A stretch of 64,000 nt of DNA from Telluria antibiotica (GTDB taxonomy: Bacteria; Pseudomonadota; Gammaproteobacteria; Burkholderiales; Burkholderiaceae_D): the NCBI RefSeq assembly GCF_011682055.1, contig NZ_JAAQOM010000011.1, forward strand, positions 186,001-250,000. The letters run 5' to 3'. This document shows positions 51,381-60,455 of the stretch, piece by piece (position 1 is the stretch's first letter; every line of letters starts with the position of its first letter). Position numbers and translations under genes: made by a program. The notes under the pieces are model-generated. The model searched no databases, was not told the origin of the DNA, and saw only the letters and a list, made by a program, of their open reading frames with translations.

Positions 51381-51785
51381 TCACTTCGTCGTTGCCGGGG
51401 TCGCTGCGGCAACGGTCGTTGCCTTGTGCTCGGCCTTCTTCTCGGCCTTGGCATGCTTGGCGTCCGCCTTCGCTTCCTTTACCTCGGCCTTGGCATCCTT
51501 CTTGGTCTCTTTCGCCTCGGCCTTGGCTTCCTTGACTTCTGCCTTGGCGTCAAGCTTGGCTTCCTTCACGTCGGCTTTCGCGGTCTGCTTGGCTTCCTTG
51601 ACGTCGGCCTTGGCGGCGGCTTTCGTTTCCTTCACTTCCGCCTTGGCAGCCTGTTTTTCCTGCTTGGCTTCGACCTTGGCCGCGGCCGCGGTGCTGGCCG
51701 GCTTAGCGGCGGCAGGCGCGGGCGCCTGGGCGAAGGCAGCGGTTGCGAACAGGCCGGCGATCAGGGTAGCGATGGTCTTTTTCAT
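51381..51785 (-). CDS. Small exported protein with 11-residue helical repeats, family member 5
   Basis: A 134-residue protein with the shared signal peptide. From about residue 45 it is built of 11-residue units: KAEVKETKAAA, KADVKEAKQTA, KADVKEAKLDA, KAEVKEAKAEA, then KAEVKEAKADA. This period is known from group-3 LEA proteins, apolipoproteins and synuclein, which form long amphipathic helices on drying or at membranes. A basic KHAKAEKKAEHK module and a PATTK tail follow. It is the first gene of the cluster and has its own operator and terminator. The function is inferred only as protective or stress-related. Confidence 0.78.
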   Translation of the reverse strand: MKKTIATLIAGLFATAAFAQAPAPAAAKPASTAAAAKVEAKQEKQAAKAEVKETKAAAKADVKEAKQTAKADVKEAKLDAKAEVKEAKAEAKETKKDAKAEVKEAKADAKHAKAEKKAEHKATTVAAATPATTK

Positions 51786-51880
51786 GATGAAGGGTCCTCA
51801 GAGTGTTTGGGGTTGGTGCACGTCGTTTTGCGTTGCACTTGATCCTGAAACGCGGCCGAGAACCCGCCTGTTGACGGGCT

Positions 51881-51914
51881 TTACAATCGCTTACTCTGCT
51901 GACAGATGCTTACA
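51881..51914 (-). promoter_or_regulatory. Direct-repeat operator of family member 5
   Basis: TTACAATCGCTTACT, 4 bases, GACAGATGCTTACA. It ends 95 bases before the start codon, with a strongly conserved leader between. Confidence 0.55.
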
Positions 51915-51937
51915 ACTCAGCCGTTCAGCTCAGTCAT

Positions 51938-52308
51938 TTAGAAGTTGTAGCCATGCCACGCGTCCTTGAAGTCCAGGGCGCGCGCATCGACCACTTCCGG
52001 CCGCGCGCGCAGCCACGCGATCACGGCCTCGCGGTCTTCCACGGTGGGCGAACCGCGCTCGATGCGGGCAATCACGCCCTCGGTCTCGCTGAACGGCTCG
52101 CGGCCGCCGAAGCCGCCGCCGAGCAGGCCCCGCTCTTCCAGCGCGCCGAAGAAATCGTGGATGAAGTCGTGATACGGCTCGCCGCGCATCGGGCTGTGGA
52201 ACACGAGTTCGACGTCGAAGCAGTGCTCCTGGAATTCGCCGACGCGCAGCTTCTTGCGCTGGCGGGCATTCAGGCGCCGCATGCGGCTGGTCGAACGGGG
52301 GTCGCGTT

Positions 52309-52312
<4 letters not shown>
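51938..52312 (-). CDS. YggL family (DUF469) ribosome-associated protein
   Basis: A 124-residue protein. The N-terminus MRRLNARQRKKLRVGEFQEHCFDV matches the RRQRKKMHIDEFQELGFSV start of YggL, a small protein reported to bind the 50S ribosomal subunit. The C-terminal half (FDVELVFHSPMRGEPYHDFIHDFFG and the DAWHGYNF end) fits the family length. The start at 52312 overlaps the stop of the upstream oxidoreductase gene by four bases (ATGA), so the two are coupled. Confidence 0.85.
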
Positions 52313-53305
<993 letters not shown>

Positions 53306-53316
<11 letters not shown>

Positions 53317-54121
53317 GGTGTCCTCCTTCGGTATGACTGGCCGGCCGCTTGGGCCGGAACACGGTGTGGTCGAGATAAAACGCTTCGCTCTGGTCCGGCC
53401 ACCAGCCCGGCACGCCCAGGACGGGCAGTGGCGTGAAGCCGGCCGTGGACAAGCCCTCGGCCGCTATGGCGTTGGACACCGCGGCGTCGATCCAGTCGCG
53501 GCGCCCGGCGCGGTCGAGCGCAAAAAAATCGTCGCCGGCAAACACGACGCGCACGTGGGCCGTGATCGCCTTGCGCGGCGCGACGAGCTTTTCCATCAGC
53601 GCGTGCCCGAACAGCCACAGCTCGGCGTCGCGGCCGAACAGCGCGCGCCGGTCGTACAGCGCCTCGCGCCAGCGGTGCGCGCGCAGGTCGTCGACGAGCG
53701 CGCGGCCGGCAGCGCCATCGCGCACGAGGAGCAGCGCCGCGTTCTCGTCGAAGATGGTGGCGGCGTCGCGCGCCGGTCCGCGCGATTTGCCGACACCGGC
53801 CTGCGCGATCTGGGCGGCCTGCAGCGCGTTCAATTCACGCTTGATGCGGGGGAAGGTCTGCCACACGAGGCCGTTGAAGAAATCATGCAGGTTCTCGCGT
53901 GTCGGGACGCATCCCGTCGCGCCGATGAACGCTTCGTACGCCGCGCCCTCCGGCAGCGCTGCCTGGGGCACGAAGCGGACGGGCTGGCCCTGGTCGTTGA
54001 CGAGGCCGAGCCGCGCCGCATTCGCATTGAAGGCCTCGATGAACGGGCCATCGATGAGGCCTTCGAAAGCGGGACGGACCGTGTCGTACCATGGCCGCGT
54101 CCAGTCGATCTCCGGGAACAT
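53306..54121 (-). CDS. DUF3025 domain protein
   Basis: A 271-residue soluble protein of an uncharacterised betaproteobacterial family. Visible landmarks are PTRENLHDFFNGLVWQTFPRIKRELNALQAAQI (residues 73-105), which is the best family block, then FDENAALLLV and LFGHALMEKLVAPRKAITAHV. There is no signal peptide. It lies three bases after pyrC and overlaps the oxidoreductase, so it belongs to a pyrC-DUF3025-oxidoreductase-yggL operon. Confidence 0.82.
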
Positions 54122-54124
54122 CCG

Positions 54125-55174
54125 TTACAGCATCTTCCAGCCGATCTGTTCGCCGGCGTTCAGCGGGACGAGGTCGTGCTCGCCCATCGGCACCGTCGCC
54201 GGCAGGCTCCACGTCTCGCGCGCCAGCGTGATCGTGCCTTCGTTGACGGGCAGGCCGTAGAAGGCCGGGCCGTTCAGGCTCGCGAACGCTTCCAGCTTGT
54301 CCAGTGCGCCGGCCTGTTCGAAGGCGGTGGCGTACAGCTCCATCGCGTGCAGCGCCGTGTAGCAGCCGGCGCAGCCGCAGCTCGACTCCTTCGTGTGCAC
54401 GGCGTGCGGTGCGGAGTCGGTGCCGAGGAAGAAGCGCTCGTCGCCGCTCGTCGCCGCCGTCACCAGCGCCAGGCGGTGTTCCTCGCGCTTCAGCACGGGC
54501 AGGCAGTAGTAGTGCGGACGGATGCCGCCGCGGAAGATCTCGTTGCGGTTGTACAGCAGGTGGTGCGCCGTGATCGTCGCGGCGATCGGGCCCTCGGCCT
54601 CCGCCACGTATTCGGCGGCGTCCTTCGTCGTGATGTGCTCGAACACGATCGGCAGTTCCGGGAAGTCGCGGCGCAGGGGACGCATCACGCGCTCGATGAA
54701 CACGGCTTCGCGGTCGAACAGGTCGATGTGCTGGTCCGTCACTTCGCCGTGCGTCAGCAGCGGCATGTCCAGTTCCTGCATCACTTCCAGCGTCTTGTAG
54801 CACTTCTTCAGGTCGGTGACGCCCGCGGCGGAATTGGTCGTCGCGCCGGCCGGGTACAGTTTCACGCCGTGGATGAAGCCCGTGTCGCGGGCGCGGCGGA
54901 TCTCGTCCGGTTCCGTGTTGTCAGTTAGATACAACGTCATCAGCGGCTCGAACGCCATGCCTTGCGGCAGCGCGGCCAGGATGCGGGCACGGTATTCCGT
55001 CGCGAGCGCAGCCGTCGTGACGGGCGGCTTCAGGTTCGGCATGACGATGGCGCGGGCGAACTGGCGCGCGGTGTGCGGCAGTACGCTGGCCATCGCGGCG
55101 CCGTCGCGCAGGTGCAGGTGCCAGTCGTCGGGACGGGTGATGGTGATGGAGGCGGGGGATTCGATGGTGGACAT
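54125..55174 (-). CDS. pyrC: Dihydroorotase
   Basis: Closes carbamoyl-aspartate to dihydroorotate in pyrimidine synthesis. The protein has 349 residues, the class II (E. coli PyrC) length. Zinc ligands are H19 and H21 in WHLHLRDG. The carboxylated lysine is K105 in HGVKLYPAG. Further histidines lie in THGEVTD and FEHITTKDAAEYV, and the catalytic aspartate in GTDSAPH. It is the first gene of its operon, divergent from the TSUP transporter. Confidence 0.96.
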   Translation of the reverse strand: MSTIESPASITITRPDDWHLHLRDGAAMASVLPHTARQFARAIVMPNLKPPVTTAALATEYRARILAALPQGMAFEPLMTLYLTDNTEPDEIRRARDTGFIHGVKLYPAGATTNSAAGVTDLKKCYKTLEVMQELDMPLLTHGEVTDQHIDLFDREAVFIERVMRPLRRDFPELPIVFEHITTKDAAEYVAEAEGPIAATITAHHLLYNRNEIFRGGIRPHYYCLPVLKREEHRLALVTAATSGDERFFLGTDSAPHAVHTKESSCGCAGCYTALHAMELYATAFEQAGALDKLEAFASLNGPAFYGLPVNEGTITLARETWSLPATVPMGEHDLVPLNAGEQIGWKML

Positions 55175-55320
55175 GGCAGCTCTCGGATTGCGAACCCCGA
55201 CATTTTACCTGCACGCCCCGCGTCCGGCATGCTTTCCAGGTGCGCACGATACATTGCAATACAGAACGAAAATATCCAATAAGGCTAGAATCGTCGTATC
55301 GTCAACCTGCCTGCGCAAAC

Positions 55321-56058
55321 ATGACGTTCGACACGCTCACGCTCGCCCAGCTGGCACTCATCATCGTGTTCGGCTATACGGTGCTCGGCCTCACCGGCTT
55401 CGGCTCGTCCGTGACGGCGATGCCGCTGCTCGTACTGTTCATTCCGCTGCGCACGGCGGTGCCGCTGATGCTCGTATTCGACCTCGTCTCGAACGTGCTG
55501 CTGGGCCTGAAGAACCGCCGCTTCATCGAAAAGCGCGAGGCACTGCGGCTGATTCCGTTCATGGTGGTCGGCATGGCCGTCGGCGTGCTCGCGCTCGTGC
55601 ACGCGCCGGAGCGCATCCTGCTCGTCGTGCTCGGCCTGTTCATCCTGACGTATTCCGCGTGGAGCCTGCTCGCGCACCGCAAGCCGAAGACGCTCGCGCC
55701 CATATGGGCCGGGCCATTCGGCGTCGTCGGCGGCCTGTTCACGGCGCTGTTCGGCACGGGCGGGCCGTTCTACACGATCTTCCTCACGAGCCGCCTGGAC
55801 GACAAGACGGTCTTGCGCGCCACGCTCAGCGGCGTGCTGTTCTTCAGCGCCGTCTCCCGCCTCGTGCTGTTCACGGGCGCGGGCCTGTACAGCCAGCCGG
55901 CGCTGCCTTTGCTGGTCGGCGTGCTGCTGCCGTTCGCGCTGGGCGGGCTGTACGTCGGCAACCGGCTGCACCAGCGGCTGCCGGCGGAGCGCATCAAGCA
56001 GGTCGTGTGGCTCGTACTGATCGCGGGCGGGACGAGCCTCGTGTTGCGTAACATGTAA
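55321..56058 (+). CDS. TSUP (TauE/SafE) family membrane transporter
   Basis: A 245-residue inner-membrane protein with eight hydrophobic helices, in two similar halves: GLTGFGSSVTAMPLLVLFIPLRTAVPLM near the N-terminus and GGLFTALFGTGGPFYTIFL in the middle. Family members move sulphur-containing or organic anions such as sulfoacetate, taurine or sulphite, but substrates are rarely known. The ATG at 55321 is chosen because the conserved membrane part begins directly after it. It is a single gene, convergent with the ABC ATPase gene. Confidence 0.87.
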   Translation: MTFDTLTLAQLALIIVFGYTVLGLTGFGSSVTAMPLLVLFIPLRTAVPLMLVFDLVSNVLLGLKNRRFIEKREALRLIPFMVVGMAVGVLALVHAPERILLVVLGLFILTYSAWSLLAHRKPKTLAPIWAGPFGVVGGLFTALFGTGGPFYTIFLTSRLDDKTVLRATLSGVLFFSAVSRLVLFTGAGLYSQPALPLLVGVLLPFALGGLYVGNRLHQRLPAERIKQVVWLVLIAGGTSLVLRNM

Positions 56059-56066
56059 TCAAGTGA

Positions 56067-56792
<726 letters not shown>

Positions 56793-56877
56793 TGAACGTG
56801 CTTTCCAAAAATTCAGATTACTTAACGAGCGATTTTCCAAGTATTCGTGTTGCTTATTTGCCCGCCCGCGGGCGTGC

Positions 56878-56906
56878 TTGACAGCACCATCATCGGCAAG
56901 GATACT
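56878..56906 (+). promoter_or_regulatory. Sigma-70-type promoter of the symporter gene
   Basis: TTGACA at 56878-56883, a 17-base spacer, and GATACT at 56901-56906. This is close to consensus and lies about 120 bases before the start codon. Confidence 0.7.
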
Positions 56907-57030
56907 GCCGGGACTTGTCAATATCATCAGTACAAGATACCCGGTAACTCCCTGATCTTGCACGAGATTGTGCCATGGCATCGGAACAGGACGGACGATC
57001 TCCCCTGCGCCGCCACCCCAGAGGAAATTT

Positions 57031-58302
57031 ATGAACAAAAGAAACCGCCTCACCACCTGGATTCTCGTGGGCCTCGTCCTCGGCATCGCCACCGGCTACG
57101 TGGCGAACACCAGCCTGGCCGACCCGAAGGGCTTCGCCGACATCATGTCGCTGGTCACCACGCTGTTCCTCCGCCTGATCAAGATGATCATCGCGCCGCT
57201 CGTGTTCTCCACGCTCGTCGTCGGCATCGCCAAGATGGGCAACGCGGCGGAAGTCGGCCGCATCGGCGTCAAGGCGCTGGGCTGGTTCGTCATCGCCTCG
57301 CTCCTTTCGCTCACGCTGGGCCTGATCCTCGTGAACCTGTTCCGCCCCGGTGACGCGATGGCGCTGTCCGGCACGCTGCCGGCGACGAGCGCATCGTCGG
57401 GCATCACGGCGTCCGGCCTCACGCTGAAAGACTTCATCACCCACCTCGTGCCGACGTCGATCGCCGACGGCATGGCCAAGAACGAGATCCTGCAGATCGT
57501 GATCTTCTCGATCTTCTTTGGCACCGGCGCCGCCGCCGTGGGCGCGCGCGCCACGCCGCTGATCGACGCCATCGACGGCGCCGCCCACATCATGCTGAAA
57601 GTGACGGGCTACGTGATGAACTTCGCGCCGTTCGCCGTGTTCGCGGCCGTCGCGGGTGTCGTCGCCACGAGTGGCGTGGGCGTGCTCGCCACCTACGGCA
57701 AATTCATGGGCGAGTTCTACCTCGGCATCGCGCTGCTGTGGGTCATCCTGATCACCATCGGCGTGCTGTTCGTGGGCCCGCGCCTGTTCAAGCTCCTGGG
57801 CCTGCTGCGCGAACCGACGATCCTCGCGTTCACCTGCGCATCGTCGGAAGCCGCGTATCCGAAGACGCTGGAAGGCCTGGAACGCTTCGGCGTCAAGAAC
57901 CGCCTGGCCGCGTTCGTGCTGCCGATCGGCTACTCGTTCAACCTGGACGGCTCGATGATGTACTGCACGTTCGCGTCCGTCTTCATCGCCCAGGCGTACG
58001 GCATCGAACTGGCGCTGTCCACGCAGATGACCATGATGCTCGTGCTGATGCTGACGTCGAAAGGCATGGCCGGCGTGCCGCGTGCCTCGCTGGTCGTCAT
58101 CGCCGCCACGCTGAGCCAGTTCCACATTCCCGAGGCGGGCCTGCTGCTGTTGCTCGGCATCGACCACTTCCTCGACATGGGCCGCTCGGCCACGAACGTG
58201 ATCGGCAACGGCATCGCCACCGCCGTCGTCGCGAAGTGGGAGGGCGATCTTACCGATCCCGCCCTTGCCGACAAGGACATCGCCACAGCGCCGCTGCGCT
58301 GA
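57031..58302 (+). CDS. Dicarboxylate/amino acid:cation symporter (DAACS family)
   Basis: A 423-residue inner-membrane symporter for glutamate, aspartate or C4-dicarboxylates. It keeps the family substrate and cation motifs: CASSEAAYPKTLEGLERFG (serine-rich hairpin), GYSFNLDGSMMYCTF, and DHFLDMGRSATNVIGNGIA. SDGs like these are shared by GltP and DctA, so the substrate is uncertain; the asparaginase gene that follows favours aspartate. The start at 57031 is set by AGAGGAAA upstream. A terminator separates it from the next gene. Confidence 0.9.
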   Translation: MNKRNRLTTWILVGLVLGIATGYVANTSLADPKGFADIMSLVTTLFLRLIKMIIAPLVFSTLVVGIAKMGNAAEVGRIGVKALGWFVIASLLSLTLGLILVNLFRPGDAMALSGTLPATSASSGITASGLTLKDFITHLVPTSIADGMAKNEILQIVIFSIFFGTGAAAVGARATPLIDAIDGAAHIMLKVTGYVMNFAPFAVFAAVAGVVATSGVGVLATYGKFMGEFYLGIALLWVILITIGVLFVGPRLFKLLGLLREPTILAFTCASSEAAYPKTLEGLERFGVKNRLAAFVLPIGYSFNLDGSMMYCTFASVFIAQAYGIELALSTQMTMMLVLMLTSKGMAGVPRASLVVIAATLSQFHIPEAGLLLLLGIDHFLDMGRSATNVIGNGIATAVVAKWEGDLTDPALADKDIATAPLR

Positions 58303-58316
58303 CAAGCGCCCCGAAC

Positions 58317-58343
58317 AGGCTCCTCCCAAGGAGCCTTTTTTTT
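58317..58343 (+). terminator. Rho-independent terminator after the symporter gene
   Basis: AGGCTCCT (58317-58324) and AGGAGCCT (58329-58336), loop CCCA, then a T run to 58343. Confidence 0.9.
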
Positions 58344-58375
58344 GCCTTCCAAAAATTGTTAAAAAAGGAGATGAA

Positions 58376-59446
58376 ATGTTTTTAAAATCCATACGCGCCT
58401 GGTTCGCCCTGGTTCTCTTCATGCTGTGCGCAGCCACCGCGCACGCGGCGGCCCGCATGCCGAACGTGGTGATCCTCGCCACCGGCGGCACCATCGCCGG
58501 CACCGGCGCCACCAGCACGACGACGGTCGGCTACACGGCCGCCAAGGTCGGCGTCGATGACCTGATCAAGGCCGTGCCGGAACTGAAGCAGGTCGCGCAC
58601 GTGACGGGCGAGCAGGTCTTCCAGATCGCCAGCGAAAACATGAGCAACGAGCACTGGCTCACCTTGGCCAAGCGCGTCAACACGCTGCTGGCCAAGCCCG
58701 ACGTGGACGGCATCGTGATCACGCACGGCACCGACACGATCGAGGAGACCGCGTACTTCCTCGACCTCGTCGTGAAGAGCAAGAAGCCGGTGGTTGTGGT
58801 GGGCGCGATGCGTCCGTCGACCGCGATCTCGGCCGACGGCCCGATCAACCTGTACAACGCCGTCCTCGTCGCCGGCAGCCAGGACGCCATCGGCAAGGGT
58901 GTGCTCGTCGTGATGAACGACCAGATCAACGCCGCGCGCGACGTCAGCAAGACCAACACGACCACGACGGACACGTTCAAGTCCACGGAACTGGGCCTGC
59001 TGGGCTACGTGGTGGGCAACCAACCGCACTTCTACCGCGCTTCGACCCGCAAGCACACCGTCGACACGGAATTCGACGTGAGCAACCTGAACGCGCTGCC
59101 GCAGGTCGACATCGCCTACACGTACGCGAACGTGGGCCCGACGGCCGTCAACGCGCTGGTCGCCGCTGGCGCCAAGGGCCTGATCCACGCGGGCGTGGGC
59201 GACGGGAGCCTGCCGAACAAGGTGCGCCCCGCCCTGTCGGCCGCGCGTGAAAAAGGCGTGGTCATCGTGCGCGCAAGCCGCGTGGGCCAGGGCATCGTGG
59301 CGCGCAACGGCGAAGCCAACGACGACCAGCTGGACTTCGTCGTGGCCGACACGCTGAATCCGCAGAAGGCGCGCATCCTGCTGATGCTGGCGCTGACCAA
59401 AACGAACGACACCAAAGAGATTCAGCGGATGTTCTACACCTATTGA
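58376..59446 (+). CDS. Type II (periplasmic) L-asparaginase
   Basis: Hydrolyses asparagine to aspartate and ammonia. The protein has 356 residues, with a signal peptide ending TAHAAA. The first catalytic threonine is T39 in ATGGTIAG, and the second centre T119-D120 lies in THGTDTIEETAYF, with VVVVGAMRPSTAISADGP supplying the lysine region downstream. These are the features of the high-affinity periplasmic class. AAGGAG ends 5 bases before the ATG. Aspartate made here could enter through the symporter just upstream. Confidence 0.93.
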   Translation: MFLKSIRAWFALVLFMLCAATAHAAARMPNVVILATGGTIAGTGATSTTTVGYTAAKVGVDDLIKAVPELKQVAHVTGEQVFQIASENMSNEHWLTLAKRVNTLLAKPDVDGIVITHGTDTIEETAYFLDLVVKSKKPVVVVGAMRPSTAISADGPINLYNAVLVAGSQDAIGKGVLVVMNDQINAARDVSKTNTTTTDTFKSTELGLLGYVVGNQPHFYRASTRKHTVDTEFDVSNLNALPQVDIAYTYANVGPTAVNALVAAGAKGLIHAGVGDGSLPNKVRPALSAAREKGVVIVRASRVGQGIVARNGEANDDQLDFVVADTLNPQKARILLMLALTKTNDTKEIQRMFYTY

Positions 59447-59455
59447 TGCACGCAT

Positions 59456-59482
59456 TGGTGGGCACGGGGTGCCCACCCTACG
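59456..59482 (-). repeat. REP-like single unit
   Basis: TTGGTGGGCACGGGGTGCCCACC then CTACG, 9 bases after the asparaginase stop codon. Confidence 0.8.
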
Positions 59483-59486
59483 CATC

Positions 59487-59520
59487 AACTAAAACGGCCG
59501 CGATTGCGGCCGTTTTAGTT
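59487..59520. terminator. Bidirectional terminator between the asparaginase and Kdo hydroxylase genes
   Basis: Perfect 15-bp arms, AACTAAAACGGCCGC (59487-59501) and its complement (59506-59520), loop GATT. A and T tracts flank it, so it can serve both converging genes. Confidence 0.88.
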
Positions 59521-59534
59521 TGTCACACCAATTC

Positions 59535-59559
59535 GTAGGGTGGGCTCCCCGAGCCCACC
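59535..59559 (+). repeat. REP-like single unit
   Basis: GTAGGGTGGGCTCCCC then GAGCCCACC, followed by a spacer-like ATGCGTCACACCAACG. It ends 12 bases before the stop codon of the Kdo hydroxylase gene. Confidence 0.8.
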
Positions 59560-59571
59560 GCAACGTATGCG

Positions 59572-60444
59572 TCACACCAACGCATGCCCTTTCATACGCG
59601 TCAGAATCGCCAGCGGACTCGCATCCTTATCGTACTGGTGCATGGGCGACAGCTGCAACGTGTGCTCCATCATGTACTGCCCCGCCATCACGGCGTGCGA
59701 CGTCTGGTCGGAGAAGCACACCCACGCGCAGCCCGGCGGGAAGCCGAACGTGACCTGCGGCGCGTTCTTCTGGTAGTCGAGGTCCGACTTCATCGCGTCG
59801 TGCAGCTGCAGCATGATGTGGTCGTATTCGCTGCGCAGCGACTTCGTCACGTGCAGCGCATTCAGCACCTTCGCCTGCCACGCGGCGTATGGCTTCACCT
59901 TCGGCAGGAAGCGGCGCGCCACGTCCTCGAACGGTTCGCCCACGCGCCACACGCGCGGCTCGCCGTCCAGGTTCACGTTGGTGAACACGCGCAGCAGGCG
60001 CTCGCCGTAGTTCGGGCGCGACGGGAACGCGTCCACGTGCAGGCGGCGGTCGTCCGCGCGCCATGACTGCACGCGGTTCTGCACGACGGCCGGCCGGAAG
60101 CTCGTCGCGCCGCGGCGCAGGTGTTCGCCGTAGCGCGGCACGAGGTTCGCGAGCAGCCCTTCCGCCTCGGCACGGAAGCGGCCGATCATCCCGGCCATCA
60201 GCGCCTTCGTCGCATCGTCGCCGACGACGCCTTTCAAGTCGCCGCTGGCGGAAAGGCTGATGTTGCGGGTCTTGGGATCGCGGATGTCTTCGCGGAACAG
60301 CGCCAGCTCTTCCTTCTGCGGCGCGAAGCCGCGCTGTCCGAAATTGGGGAAGTACAGCACCTTGCCCGCTTCCAGCGCGGCGATCCAGGCGGGGTTGCCG
60401 TGCCCCACGTCGGCCATGTCGATCTCGACGATCTGTTTTTCCAT
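59572..60444 (-). CDS. Kdo hydroxylase family Fe(II)/2-oxoglutarate dioxygenase
   Basis: Hydroxylates the Kdo sugar of lipid A core to Ko, as KdoO does in Burkholderia and Yersinia. The protein has 290 residues. The iron ligands are H136 and D138 in LHVDAFPSRP and H250 in DQTSHAVMAGQY. WRADDRRLHVD and WRVGEPFEDVARRFLP fit the family. The ATG at 60444 follows GAAGAGA. It lies 11 bases after the end of the upstream Atm1-type ABC gene on the same strand and is probably co-transcribed with it. Confidence 0.85.
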   Translation of the reverse strand: MEKQIVEIDMADVGHGNPAWIAALEAGKVLYFPNFGQRGFAPQKEELALFREDIRDPKTRNISLSASGDLKGVVGDDATKALMAGMIGRFRAEAEGLLANLVPRYGEHLRRGATSFRPAVVQNRVQSWRADDRRLHVDAFPSRPNYGERLLRVFTNVNLDGEPRVWRVGEPFEDVARRFLPKVKPYAAWQAKVLNALHVTKSLRSEYDHIMLQLHDAMKSDLDYQKNAPQVTFGFPPGCAWVCFSDQTSHAVMAGQYMMEHTLQLSPMHQYDKDASPLAILTRMKGHALV

Positions 60445-60455
60445 TCTCTTCAATC

